DNA of 64,000 nucleotides. It comes from Chloroflexota bacterium (GTDB lineage Bacteria > Chloroflexota > Dehalococcoidia > Lucifugimonadales > UBA3495). The stretch spans positions 95,429-159,428 of the forward strand of contig JAPPMU010000020.1 of the NCBI GenBank assembly GCA_028873965.1. Reading direction: 5' to 3'. This document shows positions 14,456-23,651 of the stretch, one piece after another. Each line of letters begins with the position of its first letter. Position 1 is the stretch's first letter. The position numbers and the translations under genes are program-made. A model generated the notes under the pieces. It searched no databases and was not told where the DNA came from. It saw nothing but the letters and a program-made list of their open reading frames with translations.

Positions 14456-17400
14456 ATGGCCACCGAAAAAGAGCAGGAGACCTTTGGCCTCGTCATAGAC
14501 CGTCACCGCAGCGGCGACACGGAGAATGATATCCGGCTGGCCTTCATCCGGTTCATGGAAACGGCGGGAATCGCCGACCTGCCGGACATGGCGACCGAGG
14601 GGCCGCCCGGAGTCGGACACGCCGGCCGGATGGACCTGTACGTACACAACACGTGCATCGAGTTCAAAACCGACATCCTGCGCAACGGCGCGCCCAACCC
14701 GGAGCACGTCGCGCAGTTGGACGGGTACATCGAAAACCTGCTCAAGGCCGGCAGCGGGGTGCGGAACGGCGTCCTCACCGACGGCGTCCACTACTTCCTG
14801 CGACGGGTGGGCGAGGAGAAACTGCCGCTACAGCGCGGGGAGACGCACCGCACCTTTGACCGCCCGGAACAGGCGCCCCGCCTGCGGGAGTACCTGCACG
14901 GCATCATCTCCGCGCCGGCCGAAAACGTCAGCCCGACGGCGGAGAACCTCGAAAGGCACTTCGGCAGCGACTCCGACGCATTTCGCGCCGGCAACCTGCT
15001 CTTGCAGGAAGCCTACGCCGCCCACCGCGATGACCCAACCGTGGCGGTGAAACGCCGGCTCTGGCAGGACCTGCTGCAGGTGGCATTGGGCAAGGACGCC
15101 GCCACGGCCGGCGACGAAAGCGACTGGCTGTTCATCCGGCACACCTACGTCACCAGCCTGATCGCCGTCATCATGCAGCAGCAACTGCTGGGCGACGTGG
15201 CCCGCCACGCCTCCGAAAGGCCGGACGCCCTGCTCAAAGGGCGCATCCTGGCCGAACAGTCCGACCTGCACGGCGTCATCGACGCCGACCTGTTCACCTG
15301 GCCCACGGAGGTGGGTGAAAGCGCGTACCTGCGGGAAATCGCCCGCGTCGTCGAGCAATTCGACTGGACGCAGAGCCCGCGCGAAGTGGCGCCCACCCTT
15401 TACCAGAACGTGATCACGCCGGAAGAGCGCAAGCGACTGGGCGAATACTACACGCCGCGCTGGCTGGCCCAGGAAATCACCGAGGCCGTGGTGGACGACC
15501 CGCTGCACCAGCGGGCGCTGGACCCATCCTGCGGCAGCGGCACGTTTATCGAAACGGCGGTGGAGCGGATTATCAGCCACGCCGGCGAACTGTCGGCGGC
15601 GGCCACGCTGCGGAAATTGCAGGAGAACGTGGTCGGAATCGACATTCACCCGGTGGCCGTGCAGCTGGCCAAGGCCACCTGGGTAATGGCCGCCGCCGAC
15701 ACCATCCGCGCCGCCCGCGCCGAATCCACTGATACGGGCACGGGTGATATGGACACGGGCACGGGCGCCGTGAGCGCGCCCATCTACCTGGGCGATTCCA
15801 TGCAGCTGCGCTACGACACCGGCACGCTCACCGCCAGCCAATCCATCGAGCTGGAAACCCGCGAGACCCTGCCGGGCCACGCGGCGCCGGTCACCTTCAG
15901 CATCCCCAGGGAACTGGCCCGCCAGCAGGCCGACGTTGACCGGCTCATCTCCGAAATGGCCGCCGCCATTGACTCGTCAAAAATCCGGGAAGGGCGCGAC
16001 GCGGAGCGCGTTGTCGACGGCTACCCGATGTCCGACGAGTGCCGCCGGAGCATGAAAGCCGTGGCCGCCACCATGGGGGAACTGCACGCCGCCGGCCGCA
16101 ACCACGTCTGGGCATATTACATCCGCAACATGATCCGCCCGGCGGTGATCGCCGAGGAGAAGGTTGACCGCATCATCGGCAACCCGCCGTGGCTCACCTA
16201 CGGCCAGAGCGCGGACATCATCCGCGAAGAGCTGCGCGGCATGAGCGAGCAACGCTACCGGATCTGGGCCGGCGGCAAACTGGCCCCGCACCAGGACATC
16301 GCCACGCTGTTCTACACCCGCTGCGCCGAGTTGTACGCCCGAGACGGGGCGGTCATCGGCATGGTGCTGCCCCACAGCGCCCTGCGTTCCGGCCAGCACC
16401 TGAAGTGGCGCGGCGGAGCCTACCGTCGCCGGCGCGACCGCAGCGCGCCGAGCGTCAACGTAAACTTCCAGGTTCAGGAGCCGTGGGACCTGGACAACGT
16501 AACGCCGGACTTCTTCCCCATGCCGGCCAGCGTGGTATTCGCGGAGTACACGGCCGGCGAATCGGGCAAGCCGCTGGCGCCGGGAACCGTGCGGGTCTGG
16601 CGCGGCGACTGGCAGGATGACTACGCCGGCATCACTCGCCAGAGCGAAGCGCTGCACCACGACGACGGGACATACAAGTCGCCCTACGCCGAACTTTCCA
16701 GCCAGGGGCCGACCATCTATGATCGCCGGCTTTTCTTCGTTGAGACTATTCCCCACACCGCGATGCTTCCGGCCGCTAACACCACCAACATCAAGCCTCG
16801 ATTAGGCAGTCAAGACAAGGTCACTTACGCAGGAGAATTGAACAAACTCGACGGCGTCGTGGGCAACGACCATCTTTTTGACGTGTACGTGGGAGAGTGT
16901 ATTGCGCCTTACGTGGCACTCGACCCGCTGAAAGCCGCTCTTCCGGTGCATCGCAGCACCATGACCATGCCTTTGAACCACGACGAGTGCACAGACAACA
17001 AGCACGACGCCTGTCGCTTGGAAGTAGAGGCTTTGCACTCCACGATGCAACGACGCTGGACCAACGCCGTCGCGATGTTCCGCGATGCTCATGCAGGCCG
17101 GAGCATCACTGAACTCCTGGCTAACTTGAACCACCTCAACAAAATGACCGACCAGTTGGAGTCCCTGCGAGCCGCAGCGAACGACGGTGATGCCATCCGA
17201 GTGGCATATACCACGTCAGGTGAGCCAACCGCTGCAATAGTCGCAAGCACAAACGCTATCGTGGAGAGTACCTCGTACCAAACAATTTGCCGGTCGAAAA
17301 ACGAAGCCTACTACCTACTGGCCATTATCAACAGCAACGAACTTGCAAAGCAGGCGAAGCCGTTTTGTCCTACCAATTGGGCGAAGGAGATACGGCATTT

Positions 17401-17707
17401 CCACAAGCACGGCTGGAAGTTGCCCATCCCGCGCTACGACGCCGGCGACGCGCTGCACGTCCGGCTCAGCGAACTGGGCGCAACCGCCGAGCAGGAATGC
17501 CAGGCGATAATCGCCGAGAGCGACATCATGTCTCGGCCCGCCGGTGACGCTCAATCCCGTGCCGCCCGACGCCTGCTGCGCCACGAATGGCAACCCAACA
17601 GCGCAACGGCGCGGGCAATTGAGGAAGCGGTTGGTAGGTTGCTGAGCGAGCCGGGGCAGGCGGCGTTGGCGGCGCGGCAGATGACTTCAACGAAAATTAG
17701 CACGTAG
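14456..17707 (+). CDS. single-chain restriction enzyme/N6-adenine methyltransferase (type IIG-like)
   Basis: A 1083-residue protein combining nuclease, methylase and specificity parts. A PD-(D/E)xK-like site is visible early (GRMDLYV then CIEFKTD, about residues 56-73). The methylase has motif I in DPSCGSGTF (about 356), VVGIDIHPVAVQLAK, and motif IV NPPW (about 576), the adenine-N6 type. The C-terminal region ends its target-recognition part with HFHKHGWKLPIPRYDAGDALH, a common finish of such enzymes. Cuts unmodified DNA and methylates host sites. Starts 12 bases after brnA and lies 10 bases before an HNH gene. An interrupted substrate-recognition insert between 420 and 470 is Thr/Gly-rich. 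Single-chain BREX- or DISARM-type methylases are less likely because no partner genes are present. Confidence 0.82.
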   Translation: MATEKEQETFGLVIDRHRSGDTENDIRLAFIRFMETAGIADLPDMATEGPPGVGHAGRMDLYVHNTCIEFKTDILRNGAPNPEHVAQLDGYIENLLKAGSGVRNGVLTDGVHYFLRRVGEEKLPLQRGETHRTFDRPEQAPRLREYLHGIISAPAENVSPTAENLERHFGSDSDAFRAGNLLLQEAYAAHRDDPTVAVKRRLWQDLLQVALGKDAATAGDESDWLFIRHTYVTSLIAVIMQQQLLGDVARHASERPDALLKGRILAEQSDLHGVIDADLFTWPTEVGESAYLREIARVVEQFDWTQSPREVAPTLYQNVITPEERKRLGEYYTPRWLAQEITEAVVDDPLHQRALDPSCGSGTFIETAVERIISHAGELSAAATLRKLQENVVGIDIHPVAVQLAKATWVMAAADTIRAARAESTDTGTGDMDTGTGAVSAPIYLGDSMQLRYDTGTLTASQSIELETRETLPGHAAPVTFSIPRELARQQADVDRLISEMAAAIDSSKIREGRDAERVVDGYPMSDECRRSMKAVAATMGELHAAGRNHVWAYYIRNMIRPAVIAEEKVDRIIGNPPWLTYGQSADIIREELRGMSEQRYRIWAGGKLAPHQDIATLFYTRCAELYARDGAVIGMVLPHSALRSGQHLKWRGGAYRRRRDRSAPSVNVNFQVQEPWDLDNVTPDFFPMPASVVFAEYTAGESGKPLAPGTVRVWRGDWQDDYAGITRQSEALHHDDGTYKSPYAELSSQGPTIYDRRLFFVETIPHTAMLPAANTTNIKPRLGSQDKVTYAGELNKLDGVVGNDHLFDVYVGECIAPYVALDPLKAALPVHRSTMTMPLNHDECTDNKHDACRLEVEALHSTMQRRWTNAVAMFRDAHAGRSITELLANLNHLNKMTDQLESLRAAANDGDAIRVAYTTSGEPTAAIVASTNAIVESTSYQTICRSKNEAYYLLAIINSNELAKQAKPFCPTNWAKEIRHFHKHGWKLPIPRYDAGDALHVRLSELGATAEQECQAIIAESDIMSRPAGDAQSRAARRLLRHEWQPNSATARAIEEAVGRLLSEPGQAALAARQMTSTKIST

Positions 17708-17716
17708 GTATATAAC

Positions 17717-18331
17717 ATGAATAGCAGAAATAATCCCCCTGCGTCGCCGCACGAACGACCGTTCTCTACCACCGCCGAGAAATACAACGCGGAATACGCA
17801 AGCGGTAAAGTAACTGGTTCCAACTTCCCACACCACGAGGTGCGCAGCCTCCCGGGATACGTGGAACGGAACACACCGGGCCTCACGGGAAGCGATGTTA
17901 CCAAGGAACTCGCCCGCCACCTTACGGAATACGCAGAAAGGCATGGTTGTCCGTTGCCCTACGAGCAACGCGACATTGCGTTTTACCTCTGGCTACAAGC
18001 GAGCCGCAGTATGCTCGCGTGGGATGAAATCTTCAATGTAGTACGCGCGACTAGGAAGCGGTATGGTCTCCAGCCAATCGCTCACTACTTCGGCTACCGC
18101 TCAATAATAATGAGAAAGGCAGGAAGAGCAAGGGACAGAAAGCTAATTAAGCTGATCCGGTACATTTCGCAAGAAGGTGAGTGCAACGGGTGCCGCCTGG
18201 AGTTTCCATTCAATGACCTGACGCTGGACCGGATCCGGCCAGGGAAAGCAAACGGCGCGTACAACTTGGCCAATGTACAACTCATGTGTCAACCCTGCAA
18301 CAACGACAAAGGAGACAGCTACGTCCAGTAG
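17717..18331 (+). CDS. HNH endonuclease
   Basis: A 204-residue protein whose last 55 residues are an HNH/ICE zinc-finger nuclease: CNGC, then LTLDRIRPGKANGAYNLANVQLMCQPCN followed by DKG. Two CxxC pairs bind a structural metal. In this sub-family the first His of the DHI motif is replaced (DRI); other HNH groups with DRI are known, so activity is possible. The N-terminal 130 residues are not recognised. It lies 10 bases after the restriction-methylase gene and probably belongs to the same defence unit. Confidence 0.8.
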   Translation: MNSRNNPPASPHERPFSTTAEKYNAEYASGKVTGSNFPHHEVRSLPGYVERNTPGLTGSDVTKELARHLTEYAERHGCPLPYEQRDIAFYLWLQASRSMLAWDEIFNVVRATRKRYGLQPIAHYFGYRSIIMRKAGRARDRKLIKLIRYISQEGECNGCRLEFPFNDLTLDRIRPGKANGAYNLANVQLMCQPCNNDKGDSYVQ

Positions 18332-18487
18332 GCAAAGGGACATGAGCATCCGCACCTTGAAATTCGACCTCCGCCATGACCTGGCCGACAGCCGGGCCAT
18401 CGGCTGCCCCACACCACTATTGGCGGCCCAATCAGCCCATACCGCCGCTTGTCGAGACACGAATGCACACCCTCCGGGAGGAAAACC

Positions 18488-18697
18488 ATGAACCAACTGG
18501 TGCAAGACGCCTTCAATCGGGCGGCTGAGTTTCCTCTTGAAGAACAGGACCGGTTCGCCAGATTCCTGCTGGCCGAGCTTGAGGCGAACCGATAATGGGA
18601 GCAGCTATTCGACCGGCCGGAATCGGTTGAGTTGCTGAGCCGCCTGGCCAGCGAAGCCCTGGCCGACCACCGAGCGGGAGCCGCAAGTGAAGGATAA
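18488..18697 (+). pseudogene. small antitoxin-like gene broken by an in-frame TAA
   Basis: From ATG 18488 (GGGAGG 8 bases upstream) the frame reads MNQLVQDAFNRAAEFPLEEQ...LLAELEANR, stops at TAA 18593-18595, and continues in the same frame with WEQLFDRPESVELLSRLASEALADHRAG to 18697. Both halves together match a common small family found beside toxins, normally about 70 residues with an unbroken ESERRWDELF-type junction. A single base change to TAA would explain it. No functional toxin follows directly. Readthrough cannot be excluded. Confidence 0.7.
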
Positions 18698-18718
18698 TAC
18701 AAGGACGACCGCCAATTG

Positions 18719-19207
18719 ATGCGCCAAATCAACCACGTTTGGAAGCTGATCCCCGCCGCATCCGCCGGCCTGGTCATAGCGGCCATCGTTCGACTCAACC
18801 CGACCAATATCGATCTCAAAAGCCCCGACTGGCGCTACACGGCCTCGTTTGCCCAGGACCAGGCCTTTGAGTACACTGTGCTTGCCACCGCCGTGATGGT
18901 GCTGGTCCACTGGCTTAAGGGCGACATTCACGCCGGGGCCGTTGTCATTGTCAATGCCGCCGCAAACGCGCTGGGCGTTCCGCCGCTGTCGCACGTTTAC
19001 GCGCTGCTCATGGAGGCGATCAAAATGGTGCTGAGAAAAATCAAGCGCGACGTGATCGAATCGATACGTTCCGACGGCCGCAGAGAGGGCCGCGAAGCCG
19101 GAATCAAATACGTGCTCCGCCAGCAAAATCCCCAAGCCGACGAGCAGGAAATTCAACGTCGCTACGAGGAAGTCATCGCCACCATGCCGGATGACACACG
19201 TCCCTGA
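18719..19207 (+). CDS. small two-TM membrane protein with GRREGREAG tail
   Basis: A 162-residue protein with a hydrophobic span near residues 10-25 and a stronger one near 50-65 and 70-90, followed by a basic/acidic tail containing SDGRREGREAGIKYVL and QADEQEIQRRYEEV, likely helical. ATG 18719 is chosen over an adjacent TTG. The layout (membrane part plus charged G-R-E-G tail) resembles the gene at 10786 and, more distantly, the one at 24626. Function unknown. Confidence 0.5.
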   Translation: MRQINHVWKLIPAASAGLVIAAIVRLNPTNIDLKSPDWRYTASFAQDQAFEYTVLATAVMVLVHWLKGDIHAGAVVIVNAAANALGVPPLSHVYALLMEAIKMVLRKIKRDVIESIRSDGRREGREAGIKYVLRQQNPQADEQEIQRRYEEVIATMPDDTRP

Positions 19208-19213
19208 TCAGAA

Positions 19214-19585
19214 ATGAATAGAAGCGCCATGGGTACCGTAGTGGTCACCATAGGCATCGGAGACCCGCAAGGGCAGAGGTTCGAAGGTGTCGATGCAATC
19301 GCGGACACCGGCTCAACCTTCACTGCGGTGCCCAGAACCACGTTGCAGCGGCTGGGGGTGTCGGTAGAACGCTCCGCCCAGTCCGAACTGCCCGACGGCA
19401 GCAACGCCCCGGTGGACATCGGCAGAACAATGGTAAGACTTGAAGGGCTGGAATTTTCCACGCCGGTGATCTTCGCCGAGGCGGGCGAGCCCATTTTGCT
19501 CGGCGCGGTCACGATGGAAGAGGCCCTGCTGGCGGTGGACCCCGTGGCCGGACGCCTCATACCTACGAATGCGTTGCGCCTCTAA
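19214..19585 (+). CDS. retropepsin-like (clan AA) aspartyl protease domain protein
   Basis: A 123-residue single-domain protein. The segment AIADTGSTFTAVP holds the DTGS active-site triad of clan AA proteases, followed by the strand RLGVSVERSAQSELPDGS and a second hydrophobic strand IFAEAGEPILLGAVTMEEA, equivalent to the hydrophobic-hydrophobic-Gly of retropepsins. Such single-domain proteins act as homodimers. A second, distinct member is at 57324-57689. No signal peptide. The ribosome site is weak; an ATG five codons later is an alternative. Confidence 0.72.
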   Translation: MNRSAMGTVVVTIGIGDPQGQRFEGVDAIADTGSTFTAVPRTTLQRLGVSVERSAQSELPDGSNAPVDIGRTMVRLEGLEFSTPVIFAEAGEPILLGAVTMEEALLAVDPVAGRLIPTNALRL

Positions 19586-19666
19586 TCCAGGAAGCCAAGA
19601 GCAAATATGGAGGGGTTTTCGTTTCAGCGAGACATCATGCCTCACGCATACCCGGTTTCGTAAATA

Positions 19667-19690
19667 GTCAGAATCAGGATTTGCAGGATT
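19667..19690. repeat. half-copy of dispersed GTCAGAA-CAGGATTT repeat
   Basis: GTCAGAATCAGGATTTGCAG and the following bases match one arm of the large palindrome at 46436-46547. It lies in the 248-base gap before cysS; otherwise I see no gene in that gap. Confidence 0.6.
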
Positions 19691-19833
19691 GTGTTGGCTG
19701 TGCTGAGGGCGGCAACAACCCTGATACTGACAACTTCCCGTCGGAAAGCGGGAGACCGCCCGGCCGGCGCGAGTGCAAACCGGGCGACGCGCGTGCTAAA
19801 CTTGGGCCAACTGCGCCCGCCGGAGGTAGAGGT

Positions 19834-22044
19834 ATGTTACGCATCTACAACACCCTGACGAAAAACGTCGAGGAGATCCGGCCGATGACGCCCGGCAAGG
19901 TGTCGATGTACACCTGCGGGCCTACGGTTTACCGGTACGCGCACATCGGCAACCTGCGCACCTACCTGATGGCGGACTGGATCCGCAGGATCCTGGTGGC
20001 CGACGGCAACGAGGTCTATCACATCAAGAACATCACCGACGTGGGGCACATGCGCCAGGAACTGGCGGAGGCCGGCGGCGACAAGATGATCATGGCCGCG
20101 CTGGCCGAGGGCAAGTCGCTCCAGGAAATCGGCGAGTTCTACGCGGACGTTTTCTGGCAGGACGAAGAGCGGATCAACATTCTTCCGGCCCACGTGTTTC
20201 CCTGGGCGTCGCACCACATCCCCGAAATGCTGGAGATGGTGGGCACGCTGATGAACAACGGCGCCGCGTATGAAGCGGGCGGCAACATCTACTTCGACGT
20301 CAACAGTTATCCGGAGTACGGCAAGCTGTCGCGCAATTTCGGCGGCGACCTGCTGGAGGGAGTACGCGCGGAGGCGGACCCGCTGAAGCATGACCCCAGA
20401 GACTTCACCCTCTGGAAGGCGGCGGAACCGGGCCGCGACGTGAAGTGGGACAGCCCCTGGGGCGAAGGGTTCCCCGGGTGGCACATCGAATGCTCAGCAA
20501 TGGCGCACAAGTACCTGGGCGAGAAGTTTGACATCCACACGGGCGGCGTGGACAACGTGTTCCCGCACCATGAGGATGAAATCGCGCAGAGCGAAGGGGC
20601 GTTTGGCCAGCAGCACGTGAACTACTGGGTGCACGGGCAACACCTGCTGGCGGACGGGGCCAAGATGGCCAAATCGGCCGGCAACGTGTTCCTGATCGAA
20701 GATCTGTCGACGCGAGGATTTGACCCGTTGGCGTTCCGATACCTGTGCATGACGGTGCGGTATCGACACCGGATGAACTTCACCTTCACGTCGCTGCGGG
20801 CGTCAGAGAAGGCGCTGACCGGCCTGCGCAATCGGATCTGGGTGTGGCGCAACATGTCGGGGAACGGCTCGGGCCACCATGCCCTGAGCGCTGAGGGTCA
20901 GGCGTGGAGCGGCAAGTTCTGGGACGCGGTGCACAATGATCTCGACCTGCCCACCGCCCTAGCGATTACCTGGGCGATGGCTCGGTCGGAACTGTCTGCT
21001 ACTGACAAGCTGGAGCTGATCCTGGACTTTGACCGGGTGTTTGGCCTGGACCTGGACCAGGTGCCACAGCGGTACGAGATCGGCACGCAGAACAGTGAAT
21101 TCATCGAGCGACGCGACGCGCTGCGGCAGCAGGCAGCCTACCGCGACGCCGACGCGCTGCGGTCGCAGATGGCGGAAGGCGGCATGGTGGTACAGGACAC
21201 GGGTGTTGCGACGCTGGTGCGACCGCAAACGCCGCTGGAACTGCAGACGGCGCGATGGCCCTCGGTGTCCGCTTCGCGAGAAGTGCCCTCCGTGCTGGAC
21301 GAACCCGACCTTTACGACTTCACGTTCCTAGTGAACGCCTACGACTACGTGGACGACGTGCGGCGGTGTGTCCAGGCGGTGCTGCGGCACACCGGCGGGG
21401 CGTCGGTGGAGGTCATCGTGGTGGACAACGGGTCCACGGACGGGACGGCGGAGTACCTGGAGGAAGCGCAGGCCGAACACGCGAACGTGCGCGTCATCCA
21501 CTGCGACCACGTGGTGGGGGACGCAGCCGGCAAGAACATCGGCTTGAAACAGGCGCGCGGACGGTACGTCGTGCTGCTGGACGCATCGACGGAGGTGGTT
21601 GGGGATATCCTTTCTCCGGTAGCGGAACACCTGGCGGACCACAGCATCGGCGTGTTCGGCCCCTACGGGTTGACGACGGATGACATGCAGCACTTTCACG
21701 AGGAAGTGGACCGGGGCGACGCCGACGCGATGCAGGCGTACTGCATGGCGTTCCGCAGGGCTGACCTGACCTCTGTGGGGTTGATGCACGAGTCGTTCCG
21801 GTTCTACCGGAACCTGGACATCGACTACTGCTTCCAATTCAAGAACGCCGGTTACCGGGTGGTGTGCGACAGCAGCCTGCCGCTGGTGCGCCACGAGCAT
21901 CGCCAATGGGAGGAACTGGAGGAGAACCAGCGCGACGAGTTGAGCCGCAAAAACTTCGGTCGGTTCCTGAAGCGCTGGGGCAACCGTCCGGACCTGCTGA
22001 TCAACCCCGATGCGCGGGGGTTCGATACGGGGTTCCGGCACTGA
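19834..22044 (+). CDS. cysS: cysteinyl-tRNA synthetase fused to a family 2 glycosyltransferase domain
   Basis: A 736-residue protein. Residues 1-462 are a complete class I cysteinyl-tRNA synthetase: YTCGPTVY with the first zinc cysteine, HIGN (about 36), WHIECSAM, the zinc histidines in [20 protein letters not shown] (about 277) for KMSKS, and the normal C-terminal ending [19 protein letters not shown]. After a 25-residue linker, residues 492-736 form a GT-A glycosyltransferase: [48 protein letters not shown], a late helix and HEH. The usual DxD is DAS. No stop or frameshift separates the halves. ATG 19834 follows GGAGG; an upstream TTG is rejected. This is the only cysS in the window, so it probably charges tRNA-Cys. 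Confidence 0.9.
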   Translation: MLRIYNTLTKNVEEIRPMTPGKVSMYTCGPTVYRYAHIGNLRTYLMADWIRRILVADGNEVYHIKNITDVGHMRQELAEAGGDKMIMAALAEGKSLQEIGEFYADVFWQDEERINILPAHVFPWASHHIPEMLEMVGTLMNNGAAYEAGGNIYFDVNSYPEYGKLSRNFGGDLLEGVRAEADPLKHDPRDFTLWKAAEPGRDVKWDSPWGEGFPGWHIECSAMAHKYLGEKFDIHTGGVDNVFPHHEDEIAQSEGAFGQQHVNYWVHGQHLLADGAKMAKSAGNVFLIEDLSTRGFDPLAFRYLCMTVRYRHRMNFTFTSLRASEKALTGLRNRIWVWRNMSGNGSGHHALSAEGQAWSGKFWDAVHNDLDLPTALAITWAMARSELSATDKLELILDFDRVFGLDLDQVPQRYEIGTQNSEFIERRDALRQQAAYRDADALRSQMAEGGMVVQDTGVATLVRPQTPLELQTARWPSVSASREVPSVLDEPDLYDFTFLVNAYDYVDDVRRCVQAVLRHTGGASVEVIVVDNGSTDGTAEYLEEAQAEHANVRVIHCDHVVGDAAGKNIGLKQARGRYVVLLDASTEVVGDILSPVAEHLADHSIGVFGPYGLTTDDMQHFHEEVDRGDADAMQAYCMAFRRADLTSVGLMHESFRFYRNLDIDYCFQFKNAGYRVVCDSSLPLVRHEHRQWEELEENQRDELSRKNFGRFLKRWGNRPDLLINPDARGFDTGFRH

Positions 22045-22102
22045 TACCCACCGTGGTTACCGAATTGGCGAGATAGATTTACAAATCTGGAGCCACCAAT
22101 TT

Positions 22103-22489
22103 ATGACCACCACTGCACTCCAAGACCACGTTGACGAAATCTTTGAGGATGCGCGCTGGATGCACTCCCAAGCTGTTGAACGGCTGGAACAGAACGACAT
22201 CCGCGACGCCGCTGAGAAGGCTTGGTGCGCCACCAAGCGCGCCACCGACGCATTGATTCTTGCGCTCATGGGAGAAGAGCCGGGCCCAACCGGATTCACC
22301 AGCAACTGCCTGGACGACCTGGTGGAATCAGGCCGCGCACCCGACTCCTTACAGGGCCGATACTATAGCCGGCTCAGCCAGTTGCACGGCGCTTGTTTTT
22401 ACACTGGCGCCTGTAACCGGCATACCGAGCGCCGCATCCGGGAAACCGACGCCTACATTACTGACGCCGAGGCCCTTGCCAACGGATAA
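22103..22489 (+). CDS. PaREP1/HEPN-like helical protein
   Basis: A 128-residue all-helical protein with the pattern AVERLEQNDIRDAAEKAWCATKRATDALI, LVESG, and RYYSRLSQLHGACFYTGAC near the end, resembling PaREP1-type members of the HEPN superfamily (helical proteins often acting as RNases or as antitoxin partners). The canonical RX4-6H motif is not clear. ATG at 22103, with GGAG 11 bases upstream. It follows cysS by 58 bases and is followed by a strong terminator. A related protein is encoded at 44539-44988. Confidence 0.6.
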   Translation: MTTTALQDHVDEIFEDARWMHSQAVERLEQNDIRDAAEKAWCATKRATDALILALMGEEPGPTGFTSNCLDDLVESGRAPDSLQGRYYSRLSQLHGACFYTGACNRHTERRIRETDAYITDAEALANG

Positions 22490-22519
22490 ACGCCCGATAC
22501 TCATCAGAGCAACGAAAGC

Positions 22520-22554
22520 GGGGCGGGTTTGAAACCCGCCCCACGATTTTTTTT
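22520..22554 (+). terminator. rho-independent terminator
   Basis: GGGGCGGGTTT / AAACCCGCCCC hairpin followed within a few bases by eight T residues (22547-22554). It ends the cysS-HEPN transcription unit. Confidence 0.85.
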
Positions 22555-22565
22555 GCAATAGACTG

Positions 22566-22593
22566 TGGGTTCCCGCTTTCGCGGGAACGACGG
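22566..22593. repeat. dispersed palindrome GTTCCCGC-TTTC-GCGGGAAC
   Basis: A short perfect inverted repeat of the widespread TTCCCGCTTTCGCGGGAA type, sitting between the terminator and the convergent SDR gene. Confidence 0.65.
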
Positions 22594-22602
22594 GGTTTGT
22601 TG

Positions 22603-23478
22603 CTACCCGCGGCCGAACCAATCGGGGTGCACGGCCTGGAGGCCCAACTGCGGCCAGGCGGCGGGAGCGCCGCACTTTTCGAGACGCTGTTCCAGGGGCA
22701 GGGATTCGTCCCAGTAGTAGGCGATGATGCGGCGGCCATTCCAGTTGCTCGCGTCGTCGGACGCGATCCAGACCACGGGCGCCTGCATGACCTCGGGCTG
22801 GATGAGGGCGTCGGCGGTCGCGCCCTCCGGCGGCAGGACCATGTTGGTGGCGGTGGCGCCGCCGGGGGTCAGAACGTTGGCGGTTACGCCGGTACCCTCG
22901 AGGTCCTGGGCCATGATGGCAACGAGCGCTTCGTGTCCGGCCTTGGACGGGCCATAGGGAGCGCCGCCCTTGCGCCACATGGTGTCCATGCTGGTGGTGA
23001 CGCCGATAATGCGGCCAAAACCCTGCTCCATCATGTGGCCGGCCACCGCGTTGGCCATGAGGAACGGGCCGCTGAGGTTCACTGAGATGACCTTCAGCCA
23101 GGCGTCAGGGACGATATCGAAGAAACCGGTGCGGCTGCCGGACGCGCTGCCGCCAAAGCCGGCGGTGCGGGGATTGATTCCGGCGTTGTTGACCAGGATG
23201 TGTAGGCCGCCCATCTCGCTGATGGTACGCTGCACGGCGTTCTGAACGGAGTCGGGATCGGTGACGTCGGCGATGATGGGCAGCACACATTCGTCGCCGC
23301 CGATCTCGCGCAGGTCGTTGGCGGACTGGTCAAGCCAATCCTGGTTGATGTCGAGCATGGCGACGCGGGCGCCGGCGCGAACCAGGCCGGTGGTGATGGA
23401 GCGGCCCATGCCGATGGGGCTGGCGGCGCCGGTCACGATGGCAACGCGGCCGTTGAGGGTTTCGGAACGGGTAGTCAT
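22603..23478 (-). CDS. short-chain dehydrogenase/reductase
   Basis: A 291-residue NAD(P)-dependent oxidoreductase. The nucleotide motif is VTGAASPIGMG, a variant of TGxxxGxG; LDIN follows the second strand and suggests NAD preference. NNAG and the catalytic YGPSK are present, with the Ser in GVTTSMD. The C-terminal 40 residues (YYWDESLPLEQRLEKCG) are an extension beyond the ordinary SDR end. The start at 23478 is set by GAGGT 8 bases upstream; the longer open frame upstream has no ribosome site. Substrate unknown. Confidence 0.85.
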   Translation of the reverse strand: MTTRSETLNGRVAIVTGAASPIGMGRSITTGLVRAGARVAMLDINQDWLDQSANDLREIGGDECVLPIIADVTDPDSVQNAVQRTISEMGGLHILVNNAGINPRTAGFGGSASGSRTGFFDIVPDAWLKVISVNLSGPFLMANAVAGHMMEQGFGRIIGVTTSMDTMWRKGGAPYGPSKAGHEALVAIMAQDLEGTGVTANVLTPGGATATNMVLPPEGATADALIQPEVMQAPVVWIASDDASNWNGRRIIAYYWDESLPLEQRLEKCGAPAAWPQLGLQAVHPDWFGRG

Positions 23479-23651
23479 GGAGGTCACCTCGGGGTTCAGG
23501 CGTGGGTTTAGGAGCGCAACGATGATAACCGCTGGGGCGGGAGTTGTTAAGGGTGAGCGACACCACCGTCCTTGACCCGAGAATATGCCGATGTTAAATT
23601 GGCCGCCGTGTTTCGTTACTATATTTACGATTTTCGTCGTATTGGAGAAGG

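Noticed and set aside
18332..18487. A short gene beginning MSIRTLKFDL at 18343
   Set aside because: About 49 codons with no ribosome site and irregular composition; probably non-coding or the remnant of an eroded gene.
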